Of a stretch of DNA of 64,000 nt, positions 22,520 through 35,201 are shown one piece after another. The translations under genes and the position numbers were made by a program. This DNA is from CALEMW01 sp035447065 (GTDB lineage Bacteria > Krumholzibacteriota > Krumholzibacteriia > LZORAL124-64-63): positions 66,737 to 130,736 of the forward strand of contig DAOTGJ010000005.1 in the NCBI GenBank assembly GCA_035447065.1, given 5' to 3'. Every line of letters begins with the position of its first letter. Positions within the stretch are counted from its first letter, which is position 1. Below the pieces are notes generated by a model, which was given only the letters and a program-made list of their open reading frames with translations, was not told where the DNA came from and searched no databases.

Positions 22520-23818
22520 CTAGCGCTCGGGCCCGTGCACCGCCGTGATCCAGCGCTCCGGGTCCACGTAGGCGGCGGCGCAGCGCATGAGGTCGTCGGG
22601 CCCCACGGCGTCCACCTCGGTCACCAGCTCGGCCAGGGGCACGTGGCGGCCGTGATGGATCTCGTCCTTGGCGGCGCGCCCCATCTGGCTCACGGTCCCC
22701 TCCATGGAGAACACGAGCTGCGACTTGATCTGGGCGCGGTTGTTCTCCAGCTCCTCCTCGTCCACGCCCTCGCGCAGCACGCGCCGGCACTCCTCCCGCG
22801 ACACCTCGATCACGCGCTCCAGCTTGGCGGGCGAGCAGGAGCCGCCGCAGCTGAACAGGCCCACGTCGCGGCCCATGTCCGTGTAGGTGTAGATGGAGTA
22901 GGCCAGGCCCAGGCGCTCGCGCACGGCCTGGAAGATGCGGCTGCTCATGCCCCCGCCCAGCACGTTGGCCAGCAGGGCCAGGGGGATGCGGTCGGGGTGG
23001 CCGAAGGGAACCGCCAGGTTGCCGAACTCGAAGTAGCACTGCTGCACCGGGCCGTGGAGCTCCAGGCGGCGGTCGGCGCGGGCGGCGGCGGCGATCACGT
23101 CCGCCGCGGGCAGGAAGGGGGCGTCGGCGCTGGAAGGCAGGGGCGCGGCGTCGGGGCCGGGCACCGGCGCGGCCAGGAAGGCGGCGGCCAGCAGGTCCAC
23201 CACGCCGGGCGGCAGGGCGCCGGCGGCGCTGATCACCAGGTTCGCGCCGCGCATCATGGACGCGTGCTCGCGGCGCAGCAGGTCCCGGTCGAAGGAGCGG
23301 ACCGTCTCCGGGGCGCCCAGGATGGGACGGCTGCGCGGGTGGTCGCCGTAGACGCGGGCCGTGAAGGCGTCGTTGAGCAGGTCCTCCGGCGTGTCGTGAG
23401 CCTCCTGGATCTCCTCGCAGACCACGTCCTGCTCCAGGGCGATCATCTCGGGATCCAGGGCCGGGCGCAGGACCATGTCGGCCATCACGTCCAGGGCGCG
23501 GGGCAGGTACTCGGGCAGCACCTTGAGGCTGAACACCACGTGGTCCTTGGTGGTGAACGCGTCCACGGCGGCGCCCACCCCGTCGAAGGCCAGGGCCAGG
23601 TCGTAGGCCGAGAAGCGCTCGCTGCCCTTGAAGACGATGTGCTCGAGGAAATGGGCGAGCCCGCCGAGGCCGGCGGGCTCGTCCTGGGAACCGTGGCGGA
23701 GCCAGACGCCCAGGGACACGCAGCGCGCCGAGGCGATCGGGACGGTCAGGATGACCGCCCCGTTCGCCAGGACCGTGCGGCCCGGAGGCGACTCGCCCAG
23801 CCAGTCGAAGGAGTTCAC
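22520..23818 (-). CDS. M16 family zinc metallopeptidase (processing-peptidase-like)
   Basis: 432 aa. The inverted zinc motif HFLEH (56-60) with distal Glu in VVCEEIQEA (about 135-136) marks an active M16B subunit of the YmxG/PqqL-like type that often follows pnp in bacterial genomes. No signal peptide is seen, so it is probably cytoplasmic. A second M16 half follows (R/Y-containing C-terminal repeat with LGLAYSIYTYTDMGRDVGLF). It starts 13 nt after pnp. Substrate unknown. Confidence 0.9.
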   Translation of the reverse strand: MNSFDWLGESPPGRTVLANGAVILTVPIASARCVSLGVWLRHGSQDEPAGLGGLAHFLEHIVFKGSERFSAYDLALAFDGVGAAVDAFTTKDHVVFSLKVLPEYLPRALDVMADMVLRPALDPEMIALEQDVVCEEIQEAHDTPEDLLNDAFTARVYGDHPRSRPILGAPETVRSFDRDLLRREHASMMRGANLVISAAGALPPGVVDLLAAAFLAAPVPGPDAAPLPSSADAPFLPAADVIAAAARADRRLELHGPVQQCYFEFGNLAVPFGHPDRIPLALLANVLGGGMSSRIFQAVRERLGLAYSIYTYTDMGRDVGLFSCGGSCSPAKLERVIEVSREECRRVLREGVDEEELENNRAQIKSQLVFSMEGTVSQMGRAAKDEIHHGRHVPLAELVTEVDAVGPDDLMRCAAAYVDPERWITAVHGPER

Positions 23819-23831
23819 CGGGCGGTGCTCC

Positions 23832-26027
<2,196 letters not shown>

Positions 26028-26126
26028 TCTCTCATCCTTCCAGCTTGCGGCTTGTGCTTTCCTCATCCAGCTGCTTTCCAACCTGCGAATTCGATCTTTC
26101 CTCGGTCGCTTCCATCGTCACGCTGG

Positions 26127-26180
26127 CCGGTGCGGGTCGCGGGCACGGCAAGGCGCACCGGGGCATGCCGCCGGTGCACC
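26127..26180 (-). promoter_or_regulatory. Alternating hairpins in the rpsO-pnp intergenic region
   Basis: Minus-strand order is GCACCGG (26177-26171), CCGGTGC (26161-26155), GCACCGG (26133-26127). The middle arm can pair with either flank. The first hairpin extends to 10 bp including one GU (26152-26180, 9-nt loop); the second reaches 8 bp (19-nt loop). There is no U-run, so this is not an intrinsic terminator. In enterobacteria the same gap holds an RNase III-cleaved hairpin through which PNPase represses itself; an analogous role is inference. Confidence 0.5.
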
Positions 26181-26236
26181 GTGCGCGATTCGACTCGCTT
26201 GACCGGATCCCATGGGGGGTTGGACACCGCGGCCCT

Positions 26237-26506
26237 CTAGCCGCGGATTCCGAGCTCCTCGATCAGGGAACGATAGCTGTCCAGGTCCTTGCGCTTCAGG
26301 TAGTTCAGCAGGCGCTTGCGCTGACCCACCATCTTGAGCAGCCCCCGACGCGAGTGGTAGTCCTTCTTGTGCGTCTTGAAGTGCTCGGTGAGATGCTTGA
26401 TGCGGGCGGTCAGCAGCGCGATCTGGACCTCGGGCGAACCCGAATCCTTCTCGTGCTTCTTGAACTGCGCGATCACCTGGTCCTTCTGATCCTTGGAGAA
26501 TGCCAT
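26237..26506 (-). CDS. rpsO: 30S ribosomal protein S15
   Basis: 89 aa, the standard length; binds 16S rRNA helices in the central domain. It reads MAFSKDQKDQVIAQF, then SGSPEVQIALLTARI, LTEHFKTHKKDYHSRRGLL and GQRKRLLNYLKRKD, all S15 landmarks. AGGAGG lies 8 nt upstream of the ATG; the frame is open further upstream but only across the leader. First gene of the rpsO-pnp operon. The leader of about 170 nt is structured and could host S15 autoregulation. Confidence 0.97.
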   Translation of the reverse strand: MAFSKDQKDQVIAQFKKHEKDSGSPEVQIALLTARIKHLTEHFKTHKKDYHSRRGLLKMVGQRKRLLNYLKRKDLDSYRSLIEELGIRG

Positions 26507-26645
26507 CGTCGAGAACCTCCTACTCAACGCGTTTGTCACGATGGCCGCAGGTTGGCGCCCGCACCGGCCGGAATCTCTTCGCGGTTCGCCGGTTGTGGGC
26601 TTGGCGAATTTGGGATGCCAACCCGCTGTCTCATGGGCACACGAC

Positions 26646-26668
26646 AACGCGGGGCTCGGCCCCGCGTT
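26646..26668 (-). promoter_or_regulatory. 5'-proximal hairpin in the rpsO leader
   Basis: AACGCGGGGC / GCCCCGCGTT, a 10-bp perfect stem with a 3-nt loop, starting about 8 nt after the predicted rpsO start site. It lies 90 bp beyond the rmlC stop but lacks a U-run, so a terminator role for the upstream operon is weak. A second leader stem (GGGTTGGC / GCCAAGCCC with one bulge, near 26597-26625) follows. Confidence 0.5.
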
Positions 26669-26681
26669 CCGGTGCGGCCCC

Positions 26682-26710
26682 ATGATAGGGAAAGGCCGCC
26701 CGAAGGGCAA
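26682..26710 (-). promoter_or_regulatory. Promoter of the rpsO-pnp operon
   Basis: Minus-strand TTGCCC (26710-26705), 17-nt spacer, TATCAT (26687-26682; 5/6 match). The predicted start near 26675 gives a leader of about 170 nt. Confidence 0.7.
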
Positions 26711-26758
26711 GCGGGAACTCCCCCCTTGGTTCGGCCTGAGATGCGGAGACTTGAGGGA

Positions 26759-27304
26759 TCAGGCGAACGTCTCGGCGTCCCGGAAGGGCACCCCGGCGCG
26801 GTCCTTGTCCGAGAGGACGCTGGCCGAGGGCAGGGGCCAGTCGATGCCCAGATCCGGGTCGTCCCAGAGGATGGAGCGCTCGGCTTCGCGGTCGTAGACG
26901 TCGGTGGTCTTGTAGAGGACCTCGGCGTCGTCGGTCAGGGCCATGAAGGCGTGGGCGAAGCCCGCGGGGATCCAGAGCTGGCGGCGGTTCCCGGCGCTCA
27001 GGCGCGCCCCGGTCCAGCGGCCGAAATCCGGCGAGGAACGGCGCAGATCCAGGGCCACGTCGTAGATCTCGCCCCGGACCACGCGCACCAGCTTGCCCTG
27101 CACGTGGCGGACCTGGTAGTGGAGGCCGCGCACCACCCCCAGGCGGGAGCTGGAGTGGTTGTCCTGCACGAACGACGTGTCCAGACCCGTGGCCTCCCGC
27201 CAGCGGGCGGCGTTCCAGCTCTCGAAGAAGAAGCCGCGGTCATCCTGGAAGACCCGAGGCTCCACGATGAGAACATCGCTCAGATCCGTTTTGATGACAT
27301 TCAT
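26759..27304 (-). CDS. rmlC: dTDP-4-dehydrorhamnose 3,5-epimerase
   Basis: 181 aa cupin enzyme, third step of dTDP-L-rhamnose synthesis. Active-site markers are RGLHYQ (His62) and LYKTTDVYD (Tyr131/Tyr137), with the family segments FFESWN, VVRGEIYDVALDLR and GFAHAFMAL. The ATG directly follows the rmlA stop codon, so it is the last gene of the long rimP-to-rmlC run. rmlB and rmlD are not in the window. Product use is probably surface polysaccharide (inference). Confidence 0.95.
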   Translation of the reverse strand: MNVIKTDLSDVLIVEPRVFQDDRGFFFESWNAARWREATGLDTSFVQDNHSSSRLGVVRGLHYQVRHVQGKLVRVVRGEIYDVALDLRRSSPDFGRWTGARLSAGNRRQLWIPAGFAHAFMALTDDAEVLYKTTDVYDREAERSILWDDPDLGIDWPLPSASVLSDKDRAGVPFRDAETFA

Positions 27305-28183
27305 TTACGACTCTTCCTTAAGGATCTGCACGAGGTACTCCGTGTAGCTCGAGCGGGGCAGCGTGGCCACCAGGGCCTCCAGCTCGGGGCGGTTCAGGAA
27401 GCCGCGTCGGTACGCCACCTCTTCCAGGCAGGCGATCTTCAACCCCTGCCGCGCCTCCAGGGCCCCGATGAACTGGCTGGCCTCCAGCAGGCTCTGGTGC
27501 GTGCCCGTGTCCAGCCAGGCGATGCCGCGGCCCAGCTTCTCCACGGTGAGCCGCCCCCGGTCCAGGTAGGCCTGGATGACGCCGGTGATCTCCAGCTCGC
27601 CCCGGTCCGAATAGGCCTGACCGCGCGCCACCTGGGCCACGTCGCCGTCGAAGAGGTAGAGGCCGGGGATGGCGTAGCGCGACCTGGGCCTGGCCGGCTT
27701 CTCCTCGATGGACAGCACCGTGCCGTCGGGCCCCAGCTCCACCACGCCGTAGCGTTCGGGATCGTGCACCGGATAGCCGAAGATGTGGGCCCCGCCGCCG
27801 AACTCCGCGGCGATGCGGTCCAGCCCCATGCGCCCGTAGAACAGATTGTCGCCCAGGATCAGGCAGACGGGCTGCCCCTCCAGCCACGCCTCCCCCAGCA
27901 GGAAGGCCTGGGCGATGCCCTTGGGCTCCGGCTGCACCACGTAGGTGAAGCGCACGCCCCACTGGGAGCCGTCGCCCAGCAGGTCCTGGAAGCGCGGGGT
28001 GTCCTGGGGGGTGGAGATGATCAGGATGTCGTCGATCCCCGCCATCATCAGGGTGGACAGGGGGTAGTAGATCATGGGCTTGTCGTAGACCGGCTGCAGC
28101 TGCTTGCTGGCCACCCGGCTCAGGGGGTAGAGGCGGGAGCCGGCCCCGCCGGCCAGCACGATGCCCTTGCGGACCGCGGTCAT
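27305..28183 (-). CDS. rmlA: Glucose-1-phosphate thymidylyltransferase
   Basis: 292 aa nucleotidyltransferase making dTDP-glucose. N-terminal GIVLAGGAGSRLYPL, then KQLQPVYDKPMIYYPLS and the Mg-binding LILGDNLFYG; EKP in SIEEKPARP is also conserved. The ATG overlaps the ribF stop as ATGA, and the rmlC ATG abuts its stop. The coupling of a sugar-nucleotide gene to ribF is unusual. Confidence 0.95.
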   Translation of the reverse strand: MTAVRKGIVLAGGAGSRLYPLSRVASKQLQPVYDKPMIYYPLSTLMMAGIDDILIISTPQDTPRFQDLLGDGSQWGVRFTYVVQPEPKGIAQAFLLGEAWLEGQPVCLILGDNLFYGRMGLDRIAAEFGGGAHIFGYPVHDPERYGVVELGPDGTVLSIEEKPARPRSRYAIPGLYLFDGDVAQVARGQAYSDRGELEITGVIQAYLDRGRLTVEKLGRGIAWLDTGTHQSLLEASQFIGALEARQGLKIACLEEVAYRRGFLNRPELEALVATLPRSSYTEYLVQILKEES

Positions 28184-29277
28184 GATGCGTCCTCCGTCCT
28201 GGGGATGAGCGACCGGACCTGGGCGGCGTCGCGGGCGAGCTGGGCCTTGAGGGCCTCCAGGCCCTCGAAGCGCCGCTCGGCGCGCAGGTGCGCCATCCAT
28301 TCCACCTTCAGGCTGCGCTCGCGAATGTAACCGCTGAAGTCCAGGATGTGAACCTCCAGCCGCGGCTCCGGCAGGCCGCCGGCGTGCACCGTGGGCGCGC
28401 GGCCGTGATTGAGCATGCCGGCGAACACGGCGCGGGCCGTGTCCAGGGTCCCGCGCAGCACGCCTTCGCGGTCGATCTCGGGCAGGGCGCCCTCGTACTC
28501 GGCGAGGGCCGCCCCGCGGTCGGCGGCGCCCACGGCGTCCAGCGGCACGTGCACGCGAACGGCGTACACGCCCGGTGCGGGCAGCACCTTCGCGGCGTCC
28601 AGGGGGCGCAGGTTGGCCGTGGGGTAGCCCAGGGCGGCGCCGTTGCCGTCGCCGTAGCCCACCTCCCCCCACAGGGAGTAGGGGCGGCCCAGGAGCAGGG
28701 CCGCGTCGGCCACCTCCCCCGCCTCCAGGCGGGAGCGGATGGCGGAGCTGCTGATCACGCGGCCGTCGGGCAGGGACCGGGCCGGCACGATCTCCGTGGT
28801 GTAGCCGCGCTCGCCGCCCAGGGCGGCCAGGGTGGCCGCGGTGCCGCCGCGGCCGGCGCCCAGGTGCAGGTCGTGGCCGCCCACCAGGTGCCGCATGCCC
28901 AGCATGCCGATCAGGAAGCGGTCCACGAAATCGCGGTAGTCCAGACGGGCCAGGGCCGGGCAGAAGTCCACGGCCACCACCGCGTCCAGGCCGGCGTCGC
29001 CCAGCAGGGCCAGCTTCTCGCGCCAGCTCGTGATCTGCCGGGGGGCGTGGCCGTCCAGGACGGCGCGCGGGTGGGAGCGGAAGGTGAACAGGCAGGCGGC
29101 CAGGCCGCGCGCGGACGCCTCGCGCTTCACGGCGTCGATGAGGGCGCGGTGCCCCGGATGCAGGCCGTCGAAGGAGCCCACGGCGACCACGCTGGCCGGC
29201 AGCACCGCCGCCGGCAGGGCCTCGCGGCCGCCCAGGGCCCGGGTCAGCAGCTCCTCGCTCAGGTGGATCAGGTGCAC
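28180..29277 (-). CDS. ribF: Bifunctional riboflavin kinase / FAD synthetase, with insertion in kinase domain
   Basis: 365 aa, longer than the usual 310. It phosphorylates riboflavin to FMN and adenylates FMN to FAD. The N-terminal nucleotidyltransferase has GSFDGLHPGHRAL (34-46) and ISSSAIRSRLEAG. The C-terminal kinase has GYPTAN (217-222) and PGVYAVRV. Between strand GVYAVRV and GMLNHGRAPT an extra segment of about 40 residues (244-286) separates parts that are normally adjacent. The start is GTG, with AGGAGG 7 nt upstream, overlapping the truB end by 10 nt. Confidence 0.93.
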   Translation of the reverse strand: MHLIHLSEELLTRALGGREALPAAVLPASVVAVGSFDGLHPGHRALIDAVKREASARGLAACLFTFRSHPRAVLDGHAPRQITSWREKLALLGDAGLDAVVAVDFCPALARLDYRDFVDRFLIGMLGMRHLVGGHDLHLGAGRGGTAATLAALGGERGYTTEIVPARSLPDGRVISSSAIRSRLEAGEVADAALLLGRPYSLWGEVGYGDGNGAALGYPTANLRPLDAAKVLPAPGVYAVRVHVPLDAVGAADRGAALAEYEGALPEIDREGVLRGTLDTARAVFAGMLNHGRAPTVHAGGLPEPRLEVHILDFSGYIRERSLKVEWMAHLRAERRFEGLEALKAQLARDAAQVRSLIPRTEDAS

Positions 29278-30275
29278 GGCGGGACCTCCTGTCGCATCGA
29301 GGGCGGGAAGACGGCGGCGACGCGGGGGGCCGCAGCCGCGTCCGCACCTGTCTCCAGGCGGCCCAGGGCCACCAGGCCGCCGTCGGCGTCCAGCATGCGC
29401 CAGAGGGGCTCGCGACCGGCCGCCACCGCGCGCGGCGGCGCGGGCAGGCGCGTCAGCCAGTCCGCTTCGGGCTGGCGTCCCTGGCGCAGCTCGGCGGCCT
29501 CGGCGGCGGACACGGCCAGCGCGGGGATGTCCGGCAGGGCCGCGGCCAAGGGGCGCAGGGCGGCGCGCACGGCGGCGGGGTCGTCCAGCAGCGCGGCGGG
29601 CAGGGCGTCGTCCACGCGGAAGCTGCCGGCCTCCAGACGGCGCAGGGCGTGGATGTGGGCTGCGCCCCCCAGGTCCTCGCCCAGGTCGCGCGCCAGGGAG
29701 CGCACGTAGGTGCCGCTGCTGCAGCCCACGCGGACGTCCGCGTCCCAGAGGCCGTCGTCCACGGTGCGGAGCTCCCCCTCGCGGCGCAGATCATGGAGGG
29801 TGACGCGGCGGGGCGGCGGCGGGGCCAGATCCTCCCCCGCGCGCACGCGGCGGTGCAGGGGGCGGCCGTCGAGCTTGATGGCCGAGACCAGGGGCGGCAC
29901 CTGGTCCGCGGGGCCGACGCGCGCGGCGAGGGCGCGGTCCAGGGCCGAGGCGTCCGGGGCGACCGGCGCCGTGAGCACCACCTCGCCGTCGGCGTCCAGG
30001 GTATCGGTGGCCGTGCCGAAGCGCACCGTGGCGCGGTAGACCTTGTCGCAACCCTGGAGGAAGGCGCTGAGCCGGGTGCCGGCGCCCACCAGCACCACCA
30101 GCAGGCCGGTGGCCAGGGGATCCAGGGTGCCGGCGTGGCCGCAGCGGAAGCGAGGCGCGCCCCGGCCCCGGCGGCCGGGCGGCGGTCCCAGCGCCTTCTG
30201 GACGCGGGTCACCACGCGGCGCGACGAATCGCCGGCGGGCTTGTCCACCAGCAGGAAGCCGTGGGGCCAGTCCAC
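29268..30275 (-). CDS. truB: tRNA pseudouridine-55 synthase
   Basis: 335 aa; converts U55 of the tRNA T-loop to pseudouridine. WPHGFLLVDKPAGDSS, the catalytic CGHAGTLDPLATGLL (Asp nucleophile) and the later GCSSGTYVRSLARDLG are TruB signatures. GTG at 30275 is chosen for GGAGG 7 nt upstream and a 2-nt gap after the RbfA-NrnA stop. A C-terminal PUA-like extension follows (WRMLDADGGLVALGRL). Confidence 0.93.
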   Translation of the reverse strand: MDWPHGFLLVDKPAGDSSRRVVTRVQKALGPPPGRRGRGAPRFRCGHAGTLDPLATGLLVVLVGAGTRLSAFLQGCDKVYRATVRFGTATDTLDADGEVVLTAPVAPDASALDRALAARVGPADQVPPLVSAIKLDGRPLHRRVRAGEDLAPPPPRRVTLHDLRREGELRTVDDGLWDADVRVGCSSGTYVRSLARDLGEDLGGAAHIHALRRLEAGSFRVDDALPAALLDDPAAVRAALRPLAAALPDIPALAVSAAEAAELRQGRQPEADWLTRLPAPPRAVAAGREPLWRMLDADGGLVALGRLETGADAAAAPRVAAVFPPSMRQEVPPCT

Positions 30276-30277
30276 CC

Positions 30278-31681
30278 TCAGGCCTCCAGCTGGGCCGCCA
30301 GGTCCAGGAGCAGGGCCTGCAGGCCGGCGTCCGCATCGCCGTCCAGGGTGCAGCCGGCGGCCAGGCGGTGGCCGCCGCCGCCGCGGGCCGCGGCCACGAC
30401 CTGCACGTCGCCGTCGCCCTTGGCGCGCAGGGAGACGCGCCAGCGGCCGTCGTCGCGCTCCTTGAGGAAGACCACGAAGAGCACGCCCTCCACCGCGGTG
30501 GCCAGGTTCACGAAGCCCTCCGTGTCGGCCATGCGGGCGCCCGAGCCGGCCAGCATGGCCTGGGTCGCGCGCAGCGAGAGGATGCGCCCGTCGGCATGGA
30601 AGGTGAACGTGCCCACCACCTGCTTCATGAGCTCCACGGCGGGGCGGGTGCGCTGGTGGAGCAGGCGTTCGGCCAGCTCCGCCACGTCGATGCCGAAGGC
30701 CGCCAGCCGCTGCGCCGCCTCGAAGCTCAGGGGCAGGGTGTTGGGGAAGCGGAAGCCGCCGGTGTCGGTCACCAGGCCGCCGTAGATGTTGGCCGCCATG
30801 TCGGCATCCAGGCCGCAGGCGTCCAGGCCCGCGAAGCCCGCCGCGTCCAGCGCGTCGATGACCCTCATCACCAGCAGGCTGGCGGAGCTGGCCACGGGCT
30901 CGATCCAGCCGTCGAGCACGTCGCCGCCGTCGTCGGTCAGGTGGTGGTCCACGCAGACGGCGCGGGGCGCCAGGCGCAGCACGCCCGCCAGGCCCTCGGC
31001 GCGGGCCAGATCGTGGCAGTCCACCAGGACCACCAGGTCCGGCGGCGTCTCGGCCATGACGTCGGCGGCCTCGTCGGCCGGCAGGGCCTCGTCGTAGCCG
31101 GGCAGCACGGCGAAGCCGGCGGGGGGATCGTCGTAGGCGATCACCTCCACCTCCTTGCCGGCCAGCTCCAGGCAGCGGCCCAGGGCCAGGGCGCTGCCCA
31201 TGGCGTCGGGATCGGGATTCCAGTGGGGCACCACCCACACGCGGGCGCTGGCGGCGAGGGTCTCCAGGAGTTCGCGCGGCGGCGTCAGGGACTCCAGGGT
31301 GCGCGCGCGCTCGCGGACGGCGTCGCCCTCGGCGGCGCCCTCGGCGGACAGCGTCTCCAGCAGGGCCTCCACGCCCAGGCCGCGCTCCAGGGAATCGTCC
31401 AGCACGAAGCGCAGGTCCGGCGTACGGCGCAGGCGCAGCAGGTCGGCCAGGCGGCCCTGCAGGAAGCCGCGCGCCTTGCGCAGGCCCTGCAGGGTGTCGC
31501 GCTGTTCGGCGTCCTCGCCCACCACGGACACGAAGACCTCGGCCACGGTCTGGTCGCGGTTCAGGCGCACCTCGCTCACGGCGGCCAGACCCACGCGGGG
31601 GTCCTTCACCTCCGCCGCGATGAGCTCGCTCAGGGCCTTGCGCAGGGTGGAGTTCTGACGTTCGAGCTTGTAGGGATCCAT
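30278..31681 (-). CDS. RbfA-NrnA fusion: ribosome-binding factor A joined to DHH/DHHA1 oligoribonuclease
   Basis: 467 aa. Residues 1-113 form a complete RbfA (YKLERQNSTLRKALSELIAAEVKDPRVG, then LDDSLERG), a KH-like factor for late 30S maturation. A linker (114-140) leads to a DHH phosphoesterase: HWNPDPDAMGSALALG (metal ligands His153, Asp157, Asp159), LVDCHD (Asp221), VDHH (245-247) and TDTGGFRF (Asp306). A DHHA1 RNA-binding domain follows (about 360-465, with ARGGGGHRLAAGC). In most genomes rbfA and nrnA are separate adjacent genes between infB and truB; here one frame spans both without a stop. GGAG sits about 7 nt before the ATG. Confidence 0.9.
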   Translation of the reverse strand: MDPYKLERQNSTLRKALSELIAAEVKDPRVGLAAVSEVRLNRDQTVAEVFVSVVGEDAEQRDTLQGLRKARGFLQGRLADLLRLRRTPDLRFVLDDSLERGLGVEALLETLSAEGAAEGDAVRERARTLESLTPPRELLETLAASARVWVVPHWNPDPDAMGSALALGRCLELAGKEVEVIAYDDPPAGFAVLPGYDEALPADEAADVMAETPPDLVVLVDCHDLARAEGLAGVLRLAPRAVCVDHHLTDDGGDVLDGWIEPVASSASLLVMRVIDALDAAGFAGLDACGLDADMAANIYGGLVTDTGGFRFPNTLPLSFEAAQRLAAFGIDVAELAERLLHQRTRPAVELMKQVVGTFTFHADGRILSLRATQAMLAGSGARMADTEGFVNLATAVEGVLFVVFLKERDDGRWRVSLRAKGDGDVQVVAAARGGGGHRLAAGCTLDGDADAGLQALLLDLAAQLEA

Positions 31682-31689
31682 GCTTTCTC

Positions 31690-31731
31690 CAGGACGAGAC
31701 AGGACGGCGTCCGCGCGGGCGCCGTCCTGTC
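31690..31731 (-). promoter_or_regulatory. Strong hairpin between infB and rbfA-nrnA, next to the ribosome binding site
   Basis: GACAGGACGGCG / CGCCGTCCTGTC (31731-31720 with 31709-31698) is a 12-bp perfect stem with a 10-nt loop. It fills most of the 73-bp gap. No U-run follows; instead the ribosome binding site comes about 6 nt later. CGTCCTG just before that site (31696-31690) can also pair with CAGGACG in the first arm (31729-31723), giving a competing fold that would alter access to the ribosome binding site. A partial terminator, processing site or translational switch is possible. Confidence 0.6.
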
Positions 31732-31754
31732 GGGACGCGGGAACGGCGGCGTCA

Positions 31755-34757
<3,003 letters not shown>

Positions 34758-34845
34758 GGCGATCGACCTCCGCGGGTCCGCTCCCTGGGAGCGGACGATG
34801 ATGGCGCTTCCTGCATGGCTTCTGCGGACCGGCGCGTCGCCATCG

Positions 34846-35199
34846 TCAATCCGACGCCGGTCTCTCCCCGCCGGCGCCCGCGCCGGCGACGAGTTCCAGG
34901 ATCCCCTTCACGAAACCGCGGTCCTCCACCGCGACCACCGTCAGGTCGTCGCGCTGGAAGGCCCGCGCCAGCTCGGCGCGGTCCACGATCCCGTCCACGA
35001 CCCGTTCCCGGGGAACGAGCCGGCTCAGCTTCTTGGCCCCCTGCCCCGCGTCCCGCGCCACGATCAGCAGCGCGGGCCGGGGCCCGGCGATCATCTGCGC
35101 CGCCGCGGTGCCGCCCAGGGCCAGCTTCCCGGCCCTCTGCGCCAGGCCCAGCAGGCCCAGCAGGCGCGCCACCACGACCTCGCGCTGCGGCGCGTCCAC
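34846..35199 (-). CDS. L7Ae/L30e-family RNA-binding protein (YlxQ-like)
   Basis: 117 aa. The L7Ae fold is recognisable from LLGLLGLAQRAGKLALGGTAAAQMI and LLIVARDAGQGAKKL. It probably binds K-turn RNA; its exact role in the nusA operon is unsettled. GTG start, with GGAGG 7 nt upstream inside the end of nusA, whose stop is 2 nt away. The often neighbouring ylxR (DUF448) is absent here. The following 88 bp to infB show nothing clear. Confidence 0.85.
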   Translation of the reverse strand: MDAPQREVVVARLLGLLGLAQRAGKLALGGTAAAQMIAGPRPALLIVARDAGQGAKKLSRLVPRERVVDGIVDRAELARAFQRDDLTVVAVEDRGFVKGILELVAGAGAGGERPASD

Positions 35200-35201
35200 G
35201 G

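Noticed and set aside
26646..26668. Intrinsic terminator for the rimP-to-rmlC operon
   Set aside because: No U-run follows, and a good rpsO promoter lies upstream of it, so it belongs to the rpsO leader. I kept it as a leader hairpin.
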